A DNA stretch of 64,000 nucleotides from Histoplasma ohiense (taxonomy: Eukaryota > Ascomycota > Eurotiomycetes > Onygenales > Ajellomycetaceae), in assembly GCA_017607445.1 (NCBI GenBank), contig JAEVHH010000005.1:3477001-3541000 (forward strand), in the 5' to 3' direction. This document shows positions 33,438 to 44,452 of this stretch, piece after piece. The notes beneath the pieces were generated by a model. It did not search any database, was not told where the DNA came from, and saw only the letters and a program-made list of their open reading frames with translations. A program made the position numbers and the translations under genes. Numbering within the stretch: position 1 is the first letter of the stretch; the number at the start of each line of letters is the position of its first letter.

Positions 33438-34742
33438 GATTACATTAATTCTTCACCTTCTTTCTAACTGCTCAAGCTTTTACTTATAAAATACGGAGAT
33501 CCCTCGAAACTAGGACCAGGAAACGAAGTATGCAAGACTCAAATATTTTTGACTCAACTGAATTAGGCACGGCTCAAAATCTCCTGCCATCTTCATGGGG
33601 CTGAACAGCTGCTTTCTCCGTATCAACCAATGGAGTTGGAAAATTTAGCCTGCGCGCATGGCGAATATACCCGATATCAACCAAACGCTATTTTCCCATG
33701 GGGAAATCAGTTCGTTGGATAGGAATGAAAATGAATGCAATATCCGCTGATTTTCAGCCTTCGGAACCAGAGAGCGTTTCGATGGTGCTTCTAGCAGCCG
33801 CCCTTAGGCAATCACACTACGGCCAAACCCCTATAGGAAGCTTAACGCTACTACGATTGTCTTTCCTTCCAATTATATAAATCGGATTTATGCACATGGT
33901 ATGCGTGGAACATAACTCCATGCCCCCGCTACCACATATTTCATGTATAGAGGGATATGCTGGAATATCAAACGAGATTGGAAGATGAAACTCACCCACG
34001 TGTGCTTGATGATGCTTCCATGGAATGTGGACCTATTTCCGAATTCACCATTTGTGTTCCCCAAATGTAGGAATTATATGAAAAACGCGTATTAAAATCA
34101 GATAACTAAGTAGTGTTACGACCCCTTCCCGTGCGACCTCTGTCATTCAGCCGCAGATCTACCTGATTTTGTGGATAATTAATCACATTATAACTTGGGG
34201 GCAATTTGAGGCAACATAAACACTCTTAAGATATTCAGAAGGCGAATCAAAGTTAATTGAATTGTTGGAGATGCCAAACTATGATTCATTGTTGGGTTCA
34301 GCTAATTTCCAACCAAGGGTCTCTAGTGTCGGTGTCGTCGTTGGCAAAGCTTTTGCATGAACAGTGGGGTCCGTACAGTGCCTCCTTCACCATGCAGCCA
34401 AAGATTGAAAGGAAGTATCGACTCCATTTGTGACGTGCGATTTTGCAACTTTCCAGTATGGCGGCATCAAGTCAGTACTTTCTAGCTCTACTCCGGCAGG
34501 AATGAACCATCAAACACAGCAGTTGCAAGCAGAGCCATCGTGGACCTGGTTACACAAAATTTCCAGCGCATTCAATCGGCCAGCATTCGGCCCATTGTTG
34601 AGCAGGGGGCGTCATTAATGCTGTTGCCTTGTATTCCAATTATATACGGTATATTAAATGATATTAGGCACTCTTATGTTCTTTCAGACCAACTTTAGAT
34701 CTCTAACGACTCAATTCACTTTGGCAACCTGAATTCTGAACA
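33438..34742. other. Intergenic, upstream of the bZIP and MFS genes
   Basis: 1.3 kb, AT-rich, divergent 5' regions. Frames are below 65 codons. No gene or relic that I can recognise. Confidence 0.5.
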
Positions 34743-36451
34743 ATGGCGGCCACAACACCCCCCAAAAGCGATATTGAGAAAGCGGCGACGACCGCGCGGG
34801 AGTCTGGAGGTGACGACAAAGAGGCTGTGGAGAATCAGACAAGCTCCCAAGGAGACCAAGATGAGCTACTGGTAACAGAAATCAGTTTTAATCCTTTAGA
34901 TGAGATTCTTTTATTCATTCGCCTTGCTTACGATTGAATATGAACTCTCCTTGTGCATATGGAAGGCAACAGCTTGCCACAACATTACTAATCTGATTAC
35001 CTGTATTAGGTGGACTGGGACGGGCCTGATGATCCCCAAAATCCGCTTAATTGGAGCATGTTCTGGAAATGGGCGGTTGCATTGTTAACCTCGTTCGGGG
35101 GCCTTGTCACTCTAATGAGTGGTGCGATGCTTGCTCCAGCCTTGGATTCCATCGGAAAGGACCTCAATACTAGCCCCGATACCACCAACATGTGTCTTTC
35201 CATCTTCGTGCTGGCCTTTGCATTTGGTCCCATGGTTTTGGCCCCTATGACTGAAATATTTGGCCGCCGCCATGTATGGATAGTTTGTTCAGCATGGTAT
35301 GTCATATGGAACGGTGTTTGTGGCTTTGCAACCTCCCAGGGTTTGATGCTGTCCGCAAGGCTTCTGGCAGGGTTGGGAGCAAGTGCAGAGTTTGCTGTGA
35401 GTAATTGATCTCATATCTCCCTTTTGGACTACTTCACTGCTTATATGGTATCAAGGTGTCGAATCCGGTTCTAGGCGATACCTGGAGACCAGAGGAGCGG
35501 GGAAGGTCCTTTGCTATTGCAACATTTATCCCTCTCCTTGGGCCAGCCATAGGTCCAATTTTGGGGGGTGTGATCACTAATTCGGTCGGCTGGAGGTGGT
35601 TGTTCTGGGTTTTATCAATATTTGATGCAATTCTTACAATATCTGCTATCTGGCTTTTTCCGGAGTGCTACGAACAACTTTTACTTCATCGAAAGGCAAT
35701 CAAGTTACGCAAGGAAACGGGACGAGCATACCATACCCGATGGGACATCCACAGCCAGCCTCTCACTCAAAAACTGAAGCGCAGTGTGGTTAGGCCAGTT
35801 TGGATGTTGGTTACACAGCCGATTATTCAACTAGTCAGCCTTTTCCTTGCTTACAATTTTGGCACGCTGTACTTCGTTTTGACGAGCTTTGCCTCTATCT
35901 GGATAACCCAATACCACCAGTCCGTTTCCGCTTCCGGGCTGCACTACATTGCTCTCGTGATCGGCTCAACCATTGGTGCCCAGCTTGGGGCAGCGCTCAC
36001 AGATCGGCTATGGGCCTTCTTGAAAAAACGAGCAGGGGGAGAAACTGCGCCAGAGTATCGGATTCCCTTGATGATTCCTGGTTCTATTGTCATCCCTATC
36101 AGCTTATTCTGGTTTGGGTGGACGGCAGAAACGATGCAGAAATGGATTGTAGTTGACATTGCTGCTGCAGTGTTTAATTTCGGGATCATCATGAGCACAC
36201 ACTCACAACAGCAGTACGTTATGGAGGCATATCGGGGTTATATGGCATCGGCTACGGCGGCAAGCCAGTTTTTACGAAGCATTTTTGCATTTGCATTTCC
36301 GCTGTTCGCGCCAGCGCTTTTCGCTCGACTAGGATATGGATGGGGACATAGTGTTTTGGCATTCGTTTTTCTGGGGCTAGGTCTTCCTTCCCCGTTTATT
36401 TTGTGGAAGTTTGGTGCAAAATTACGCGCAAAGGGTAAGCCGATGCTGTAG
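34743..36451 (+). CDS. MFS transporter, DHA1 multidrug/polyamine type
   Basis: Proton antiporter of the plasma membrane, usually exporting small molecules. Exons 34743-34871, 35010-35396, 35456-36451 give 503 residues, all junctions in phase 0. A hydrophilic N-terminus of about 50 residues ends in VDWDGPDDPQNPLNW, the hallmark of fungal DHA1 transporters. Twelve spans follow, with the TM2-TM3 loop motif EIFGRRHVW and the TM4-TM5 region RLLAGLGASAEFAVSNPVLG. A short C-terminal tail is basic. It sits between the bZIP regulator and the first UstYa-type gene, so export of the cluster product is a fair guess; family membership alone does not define substrate. Confidence 0.88.
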
Positions 36452-37383
36452 TTAGACCAGGGCTGAAGTTGACCTGGAAATAATCAGCTAGCTGGAGCGA
36501 TGGAGATAGCAAATAAGAAAGATGGGTAAAAATGCCTGCCACAGACCGTAGATGCCATGAGCGCAGATGCAGTATTGTCTTCTGAATTGCCCATCAGCCG
36601 TTTGTTGTTTAGTTGCACAGCAGTAAGGAGATCTGGGTTGAAAAACTCATATGCACAATGACAAATAGTTAGCCACAAAGCAAGGGGCACTAACAACCCT
36701 TGGTCAACTCCCTTTTTCATTCGTAGAACTAAGTACTCATTGTCCCTTTAGGCCTATCATGTGGAAGGAATTTGCGCCATAAGAACCTTGTACGCAGCAT
36801 ATCCCTGATGGGGCAGTTCTGCCGTAGCGTAGATCAAAATTTTGAAATGCTTCTTTCGTGCCTCTCGCACCCGGCGAAAGTGTCCTGCAGGTTGTTATAT
36901 ACATATTTTGTGAATGATAGTTTGTCCGCGGCCACAGGAAACTTGGATTGATTGTTGGGGGCCATGGCTCTCTAAGAGCTGTGAGGATATTGCAGTCTAG
37001 CTCCGTGATGTTTACGGAATGGGGCCGAGTCTACTCCGTACAGATGGAGCGATCGTCTGAGACTCGTCCATTATGCGAGGAAAATCTTCGTTCTTTTCCT
37101 GCTCCGTTGGCCCCCCCGTGCAATAGGAGGTTCGAGCAGGCGCCTGCACTTCGAATCTCAGCCTCCAATATTTGCCTTGTTCAAGAAACCCTTGTGGGAA
37201 GTCATGGACAATTGTCCAGAGAAAAGTGATGTGATTATTGCTATTTCATGGGATAACATAGCGACTACAGCTGTTTTGACGCAACATAAGAAGTTGACAC
37301 TAATTGGTAGTATGCCGGTTTCATCAGGGAAATTGCTACTAATAAGATTTATTTGCCTAGTTACGCTGAAAGCCTGCGACCAG
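36452..37383. other. Intergenic between convergent MFS and UstYa-type genes
   Basis: No credible gene. It contains TACGGAGTA in reverse (tactccgta) at 37032-37040. Confidence 0.5.
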
Positions 37384-38613
37384 TTAAATATGTTGCCCAC
37401 TAATTGCACCAATCTTGTCACCTTCGCCAGACGGGTATGCGACACCTAAAAAGAAGAATATCAGTAATTGTACTTCGTTCTTCTTACGTTTTAATACCTG
37501 CTGAAACTAGTCAATTCGGGCTTACCATAGGTAGGATGAACCAACCAACCCGGCTTCATCATATCAACTGTTCTTGCCTTTGTCCACTGATCCAACTTCT
37601 CCCAATTCACACACTGATGTGATGTGGCATTTGCGAGGGGAATGCGGCTGCTGTCGTTCCATTCGAAGGTGATCAACCCAACATCGCCATGGCACATTGC
37701 AGATTGGCGAAGGAAGTCGATACAGTGTTCTAGAGCATATTAGGAAAAAATTGAACGTTTGAAGGAACCGTGCAAGCGATAGATTCGATCAAGGGTACTT
37801 ACCATTATGGAGTCTATTCATTTCTATGTCGTTTGCAGACAAGCCCGGGAAATAATAATCGGGGTACATATACTGGTGGATACGTTTCAGGCAGTGGAGT
37901 TCATGATATACGTTTAGGGTGCCGATATAGCCATCGCCGTCAGGGGTGCGGACTGTGATATCCTCACGATCATAGTGCTTGATATATTCTGGTTCCACCA
38001 TAATGTTCTCATCTGCACCAGAGGGTAAGTCACTGATGGGTCTATATGATCTCACTCTGAAATATATCCTTTGCAAATAGTTGGATTATACATACAATTG
38101 AGTAAGTCATGCCAGGCTTTGTCTAGTTCTGCACTCGGCTTCCCCGAGAAAGACCCCTTTTCCGTGATCCGATCCTCCAGACTGAATTGGGTATCTTTCC
38201 ACTCTAATATCTTCACTGCTGGGGCTTCCGAACAGTTAGCCTCTTAACAGTTATGTCACACACGCTTCAGTATATACGAGAATAAGAGGGGGATACCTAC
38301 AGAAGGGCATCCCAGCTGCTCGGATCTGAGCTGTATTTTTGCTCGTCCACACCGCAATCAAACTGCCAATATATAGAGAAAAGAGCAAAATGTGAAGAAT
38401 AATCATGAAACGGCCATTTTTCCAAAGAGGCCGTCGCGCAGCAAGCGTGTGATATCGTATTTCTTCGAGAAGACCGTCTTCTGATCCCTTTTCTTCAGAT
38501 GGGCTACTCTGGGGAGAACCAGGAGTTTCGAGGAATCTGTATGTGTATTGGCTTCCATCTTTGTGCCATTGAAATTGTCGAATTTTGGCGAAGAAAGCCA
38601 TTATGGTAAACAC
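37384..38613 (-). CDS. UstYa-type (DUF3328) oxidase, copy 1
   Basis: Type II membrane protein of the family that oxidatively cyclises dikaritin-type peptides. Minus-strand exons 38301-38613, 38096-38224, 37803-38012, 37526-37729, 37384-37445 give 305 residues. One membrane span at about 70-92 (FMIILHILLFSLYIGSLIAV) follows a cytosolic N-terminus. The luminal part begins with the SPA motif typical of the family. Both metal-binding signatures are intact: YHELHCLKRIHQY and, after the third intron, EHCIDFLRQSAMC. The C-terminal segment HQCVNWEKLDQWTKAR is also typical. The gene is divergent from sedolisin B. The N-terminus could start at the Met four codons later. Assignment to the family is firm; the substrate is inferred from the nearby precursor gene. 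Confidence 0.92.
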
Positions 38614-39100
38614 ATAAACAGAAAGCAGCTAATGTTCGAGATGTTGCTCTCACCTAGACAGTGGTTGTGTAGGGTTGGTAGATAACAAGAGCAATTGAGG
38701 ATGATTCTAAACAACAATCACCCTTAGGAGAGTAAATTTCCAAGCAACTGGGAGAGATGTATACCCGTCACTAATCCTCAGGGTAATAGTTTTACCACGA
38801 GGATAAGAATTGTGATATTTTGTCATTCTTTGATTATTTTTAGCCATAACCTCCTCAGCCCTGTCATCAACAGCTGCAATGTCATTGTAAATCATGACAC
38901 AAGTGCATTATACCACAAGGACATCGAACAACGGTTTTCTCCCTGACAGGATTTGCGTTCTTGAATTCTTAACCCTGAATTGAGTGAGACCCTGATCTTG
39001 AACATTATCTTAAAAAAAAAAAAAAATGGTGTTGCTGCCTTCAAGGTTAGCGTTTGAGTAAGAGATCGAGGCGGATAGCCACTATTGTGACTAAACGATA
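38614..39100. promoter_or_regulatory. Divergent region, UstYa-type copy 1 / sedolisin B
   Basis: 487 bp shared 5' region. A run of 14 A lies at about 39012-39025. It has tcatgacac at about 38893, a possible bZIP half-site. The minus-strand frame at 38707-38895 is not credible. Confidence 0.35.
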
Positions 39101-41070
39101 ATGTATTTGGGGAGAATATATGTTATCCTTAGCTTAGTAGTGTGGGCAGTACACACAACGACTGTGCCCGACTCGTATGCATTGAAAGAATCCCATCTGG
39201 TGCCGTCCAAATGGATTCGCGAAAGCGCCGCACTTCCGTCGATGAACATCTCTCTTCAAATTGGTCTTCTGCAGGTCCGATTAAATGAGCTGGAAAAGAA
39301 GCTTCAAGAAGGTTAGATGCTCTAGCATCCTCAATTTGGTCGCATAGCTTTGCTGAAATACTACCAGTCTCCGATCCACTCCACAAGAGATACGGCAAGT
39401 TTCTGACCAGAATTGAAGCAGCCAAGTTGCTTCACCCGGGTCAGGATGCTATCAACCGTACGCAAGCCTGGTTAGAAAATCATGGTATTTCGATTCATCG
39501 TCATATGTTCAATGCCGCAGGGGACTGGCTAAGGGTCACCATATCAATCGCGGAAGCCGAGCGTCTTCTTGATACCAAATATTATATCTATAGATATGGG
39601 AATCAAACTGCCGCTCGAGCAATGGAGTGGTCATTACCCCAATCCCTACACGACGTGATTGATACTATCCAACCGACAACATCTTTTATGCGCATACCAG
39701 TCCACGTTAAAGCACGCCAGAATGAAGACCATGAGGTTACCGACCTCAACCAACTTGCAGAAGACGTGGCACCAGGTACCGGAACGGCTATCGACTTGAG
39801 TAATATTCCACCGCATCTGACACCCCAACAAGCATGCAACGCAAGTGCCGTAACACCCCTTTGCCTTCGTACGCTATATGGAACCCTGTACTACAAGGCC
39901 AGCGCTAAACGAGAAACAAGAATGGCGCTGGTCAATTATTTAGGAGAGTTCAACAATAGATCTGATATTTCCCAATTTCTCAAAGTCTATAGACCAGACG
40001 CCCTTGCAGGAGCGGAAAGCTTTGAAGATATTAGCATAAATGGTGGTATCAACCAACAAAGTCTTGTAACAGATGAGCAATATACCCACGGTTCTGGGAG
40101 GGAAGGCAATCTTGACGCTGAAGTCATGATAGGCATTGCCCATCCAATTCCACTTACCACATACACGGTTGGAGAATCCGAGCCACCGTTTACACCGGAC
40201 TCGTTCACTCCCACTAACACCAACGAGCCATTCCTGACCTGGTTGAACTGGATTCTAGACCAGCCTGACTCGGAGCTTCCCAGCGTGGTCTCCACTTCGT
40301 ATGGGGACATCGAACATACAGTTCCAATTTCATACGCACGCCGAGTTTGCAACGGTTTTGCCCAACTTGGTGCACGCGGGGTCTCCGTTATAATGGGTTC
40401 GGGAGATCATGGCGTTGGTCATCCGGGTGACTGTTATTCGAATGACGGCCTGTTTACCCCCGAATTCCTTGTGAGCTTTCCAGATTCTTGTCCATGGGTA
40501 ACGTCTGTCGGGGCTACAAAGGGCATCCAGCCAGAAGTTGTTGCAGTAAACAGCCGTAATGGATTCTCGTCAGGCGGAGGATTCAGCAATTACTTCCCTC
40601 GTCCGGATTATCAGACCAATAATCCCCATAGTGTTGCACGATATCTTTCTAAAATTGGGGGCCTTCACTCCGGTATGTTCAATCCGTATGGGCGTGCAAT
40701 CCCCGATGTTTCCGCACAAGGCTATCGCTATGTCACTATTTGGAATGGCGAGACAAAGCTCGTTGATGGCACATCAGCTTCAACCCCAACATTTGCTGCC
40801 ATTGTAGCTTTGGTAAATGATGCGTTGGCGGCGGAGGACAAACCACCTCTAGGGTTTCTAAATCCATGGCTATATGCGGAGGGATACAGAGCATTTCGGG
40901 ACATCAACGAGGGCACAAATGGAGGCTGCAATACAACTGGCTTTCCAGCTTTGCAAGGGTGGGATGCAGCTTCCGGTTGGGGCACGCCATGGTTTCCGAA
41001 GTTCAAGGAGTTGGCCTTGAAGAGAAGATCGAGAGAGACTCGACCCTGGTATATCCAGTGGTTTTTGTAG
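39101..41070 (+). CDS. Sedolisin B (S53 serine-carboxyl peptidase, tripeptidyl-peptidase type)
   Basis: Second secreted tripeptidyl-peptidase of the region. Exons 39101-39311 and 39368-41070 (intron GTTAGA..CTACCAG) give 637 residues. Signal peptide at 1-20 (IYVILSLVVWAVHTTT). The pro-domain signature VSDPLHKRYGKF spans the intron. Catalytic Glu and Asp lie in REGNLDAE, oxyanion Asp in MGSGDHGVG, Ser in DGTSASTPT; the calcium site is near AFRDINEGTNGGCN. It keeps the first intron of sedolisin A at the same codon and phase but has lost, or never had, the intron before WFPKF. It starts back-to-back with UstYa-type copy 1 and ends about 760 bp from the 3' end of the precursor gene, so it lies inside the candidate cluster. 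Confidence 0.93.
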
Positions 41071-41830
41071 AATAATGTTAAGCTGAGCAATGTTAGTTCA
41101 TAGCAGGTTACTTCACTCAGAATGTGTATTAGTCATCCTATTCAGTTGGTGTAAGAGCTCTCTCACACCAGCGCCATGCCGGTAGTAGAGGGGACGAACC
41201 AATCCAAACCCCCCAACAATATTAGCTCGCTACTAGATAGATCATAACAACCAACCAAGGTTCAAACCCTCTTACAGATTTTTAGTGTCAGTTGCAGTCA
41301 TAGAAGCAGTACTCCTATCCTTCGATAGGTTTTTTGGTCAATCTAATCGTCCGCTTGCTCGTCTGAGTGTGCCGTAGGTTCGAACTACTCAAGTTCATTC
41401 TCACAATTTTATTTTCTTATATTATTTATTGTCCAAGGCGTTCATTATTGGTGGTGATTTTCTTTTAAGAGTCCCGTTTTTGAATGAAGAGCGGAATAAA
41501 TCCTGAAAATGAATGAGCAGTTTAAATCCAATTTCTTTAAATCTCCTATAATTATCCGAAACCAATTCAACAACAGAGCAACTATTGCACTTTCCAATAT
41601 CCTTATAACTTCAACATGTGTGGTTGAAAGCCTGAAAACAAATGATATCCCGATTCATAACTGAAAGACAAGATACGAACTTCTCCAGCTGCCGCCTCTT
41701 CCAAATTCTGTGGAAATCTAACTATGGCCTTGAAGGAATGGCGGCAATAGAGTCGTGATTGCCAAGTTTTTAGGATCTGTCGATAATCAGACATTCTGCA
41801 CAGAAGCGCTGCATTTCAATCGCGCTTACC
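41071..41830. other. Intergenic between convergent sedolisin B and precursor genes
   Basis: No credible gene. Two B-box-like strings (ggttcaaaccc near 41260, ggttcgaact near 41376) have no matching A box or acceptor stem. Confidence 0.5.
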
Positions 41831-42402
41831 TTAGTCAACCACATATCGAGTGGCAGCATCGGCGTCAGAACGCTTATCCACAACATATCGAGTGGCAGCA
41901 TCGGCATCAGAGCGTTTGTCCACAACGTATCGAGTGGCAGCATCAGCGTCAGAGCGTTTGTCCACAACGTATCGAGTGGCAGCATCGGCATCAGAACGCT
42001 TGTCCACAACGTATCGAGTGGCAGCATCAGCGTCAGAACGCTTGTCCACAACATATCGAGTGGCAGCATCAGCGTCAGAGCGCTTGTCCACAACGTATCG
42101 AGTGGCAGCATCGGCATCAGAGCGTTTGTCCACAACGTATCGAGTGGCAGCATCAGCGTCAGAACGCTTGTCCACAACGTATCGAGTGGCAGCATCGGCA
42201 TCCGAGCGCTTGGCTACCATATTAAGGACCGGCAAATTAGCTTCCGAACGTGTGTCTATAATTGTTTTGGATGGTGTTACTCCTATGGAGTGGCGGAATA
42301 GCCATGGTAGGTAATGATATATAACTCACCTGGGGAAGATGGTGCTCCAGCGACTAGCGTCGCGAGAAGAGCCATGATGGGCAAAATGTTCTGGAGCTGC
42401 AT
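41831..42402 (-). CDS. Kex2-processed repeat precursor peptide (dikaritin/UstA-like RiPP precursor)
   Basis: Predicted precursor of a ribosomally made cyclic peptide. Minus-strand exons 42330-42402 and 41831-42282; intron 42283-42329 (GTGAGT..CATAG, 47 nt); 174 residues. A signal peptide (LPIMALLATLVAGA, cleavage after AGA likely) is followed by a leader of about 28 residues ending NMVA. Then come nine tandem units with identical amino acids, KRSDADAATRYVVD, and the TAA stop directly follows the last Asp. Each Lys-Arg is a Kex2 site; cutting frees 12-mers ending in Tyr-Val-Val-Asp. Known dikaritin precursors have this same layout, and two UstYa-type genes lie nearby. The likely core is the Tyr-Val-Val-Asp end, perhaps with Thr-Arg. 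No similar precursor with this core is known to me. Confidence 0.9.
41834..42211 (-). repeat. Nine 42-bp tandem repeats coding for the peptide units
   Basis: Nine in-register 42-bp copies. They differ at a handful of third codon positions only, so every unit translates identically. No copy is truncated. Confidence 0.97.
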
Positions 42403-43163
42403 GGCGAATTTTGGCTTGCTGGCTTTTTTTTAACAAAGGAGGCACTTTCGAGCTTCGAATGGCAGATCTTGGGGCAGAAAGCAGTAATGTTGAACTACAT
42501 TCCATGTGTTTTGGCTCCTAGGGCTAATCTAACATTTATTTATATCGCATAATTATGGGATGCATACATATCTCGTGTTTTGACAACTGAGTGCGATTGT
42601 GTCATATCATAGGCTTTCTGAAGTCTTCGTTAGACCAGTATTGGAAACCTCAGGCACAATGCAGTTCAGCTACATTGTGCAGTCATGAAGTTTTGGCTTG
42701 CATCTTTGAAAAACTCTACTGACTGCGCATAACTATCGATGACATCCTCAGTTGTCATGATGATTACGTGCAGCCTTCTTCATTTTTGACATTCATCAAT
42801 GACTGTCATAGGAAGTAGATTGTTTGATTGGTGGAAGGGAGGCGACCATGTGTAACCGGCATGAAAAACTCAGCGACAAAACTGTCAACACCTTGTCAAA
42901 AATGATTGCATAATGGATCCCTGTTTCTGGGTCACCGCTCTACTGCAAACACGACACGAAGGAGATGTGGGTGGTCAAGATTTCTATCTGGCAGAGGGGG
43001 GTCATATCATATCAGACCCGGGTCTGAAACTCCAAAAAAAATCAACCACTCACTTCGAAACCCATGCAAGATGCTTTTGAGTTTTTCTCTCTCCTTCATT
43101 TTCAATTATCCTCCTACTCTGGGAAAAACCTCTTCCACGAGTCGGTTTACCATTTAAAATAAA
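42403..43163. promoter_or_regulatory. Divergent promoter, precursor / UstYa-type copy 2
   Basis: 761 bp shared 5' region of the precursor (minus) and UstYa-type copy 2 (plus). It includes a TATA-like element for the precursor and tgattacgtg at 42761-42770, an ACGT-core string of the kind bound by bZIP factors. This arrangement would couple expression of peptide and modifying enzyme. Confidence 0.5.
42537..42544 (-). promoter_or_regulatory. TATA-like box of the precursor gene
   Basis: Minus strand reads TATAAATA, 135 bp upstream of the precursor ATG, leaving room for a leader of about 100 nt. Confidence 0.4.
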
Positions 43164-44452
43164 ATGGATTATACGAAACAGAGAAGTTCGACCGAATACT
43201 CGTTATTACCTTCCTCCACAGAGAGTGCAGAAACAACCGACACGTTACTCGAAAAGTCTACATCTCCCTATCGTGAAAAGGCACTGCCATTTTGGCGGGA
43301 ACATGTTAAAATTGTCATAGTAACGGGCACGGCATTTTTCTTCCTTTTCGCTTTCATTGCAATCCTATTCGAGAGCAATAGAAAATTGGAGAAACAACTG
43401 CAAAGCAGCTTAGTTTACTGTTAGTATTCAACTGGATTCTACCTTGATTCCTGATATTTCTTTCTATATGCTAAATTGTAACGCTAGCGCCCGCGAATGA
43501 GTCTTTGAAATGGACCGTCGTTGAATGGGTGCATGACGACGGTGCCCAAGGAGATTACGTGGGTGAGCCACGGCCTGTGCTTGAAAAGGCTTGGAGGGAT
43601 ATCTTCGATAGTATGTTCTCCCACCCCAGCGCCTGTTGGACTGTATACCTACGGAGGAGTAACCCTATCCAAGTTATGAATGTGAGGTTATCGAAACAAG
43701 ATCTGGTGGCAGTGGGGCGCCTCAAGGATGCCGTCGCTTTACCAGATGGTTCCGGGTATGCTGGAACGCTAAATGTCTTTCACGAACTACACTGCATTGT
43801 AAGTTTACTATACCCGCCTTTTTAATCCCTAGCTTGAAAGTGCTGAAGAGAGCGAATGGTTTACTGAGCATATGGCCCTAGTGGTGGTTGTACAAATATG
43901 TCCATAAAGATCACTATTTCGAGGGTGCCACGCCCCACGAACAAGCAATTATGAAACTCCATTCTCGTGAGTTCCCGAGTTTTATAACATATACACATAT
44001 AATACACAAAAAGCCAAGGTTAGACTTGGGGTAATCAACTAACTTAGTCCCGTGTACTGTATCGGTTCCGTAGACCACTGCTTAAACTATTTACGGAAAT
44101 CTGCAATGTGCCATAGCGACGTGGGTATCATCACCTACAACTGGAAACAGGGCTCCCTAAAACCAAAGGCCACCGCGACGACCCACCAGTGCGCTGATTG
44201 GAGCCGCATCACCCAATGGTCAAGCGCAAGGTCGTTCAATATGACGGTACCGGGCTACATAGTAAATCCTAGCCTAGGTTGGTGTCAATCGCCATTGACT
44301 CTATGATGAAAAATGAAAAATGAAAAATATTAACTGACCGTTATTCTGTGTCAATAGGGCCTATAATCAAAGAAGGTCAAGAGGAGGGATTGGCTGTGGG
44401 GATACCGGAGCATGATGTCGATGTAGATGTTGATGCCCTTAGTAAGAATTAA
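43164..44452 (+). CDS. UstYa-type (DUF3328) oxidase, copy 2
   Basis: Second peptide-cyclising oxidase candidate. Exons 43164-43419, 43488-43610, 43674-43798, 43882-43966, 44074-44277, 44358-44452 give 295 residues. A span at about 48-68 (IVIVTGTAFFFLFAFIAILF) follows a cytosolic N-terminus. The luminal part begins YSPANESLKW. Both signatures are intact: FHELHCIWWLYKYVH, with an intron after HELHCI, and HHCLNYLRKSAMC after the next intron. The C-terminus has an acidic DVDVDVDA stretch. The 43611-43673 intron is 63 nt and stop-free, so a longer frame is also open; I splice it because copy 1 has an intron at the same place and phase. It is divergent from the precursor gene. Three other introns also match copy 1, showing common ancestry. 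Confidence 0.92.

Noticed and set aside
41250..41400. tRNA gene suggested by two B-box-like strings
   Set aside because: No A box at the right distance and no 7-bp acceptor stem could be found.
41834..42211. CRISPR array or non-coding minisatellite
   Set aside because: Units are contiguous without spacers, the genome is eukaryotic, and variation is confined to silent codon positions of one frame.
41755..42314. Long plus-strand open frames across the repeat block (rich in Gln/His/Cys or Ala/Ser/Glu)
   Set aside because: The 42-bp unit is a multiple of three and stop-free in several frames, so long shadows are automatic. Only the minus strand gives a signal peptide, Kex2 sites and a stop placed at a unit end.
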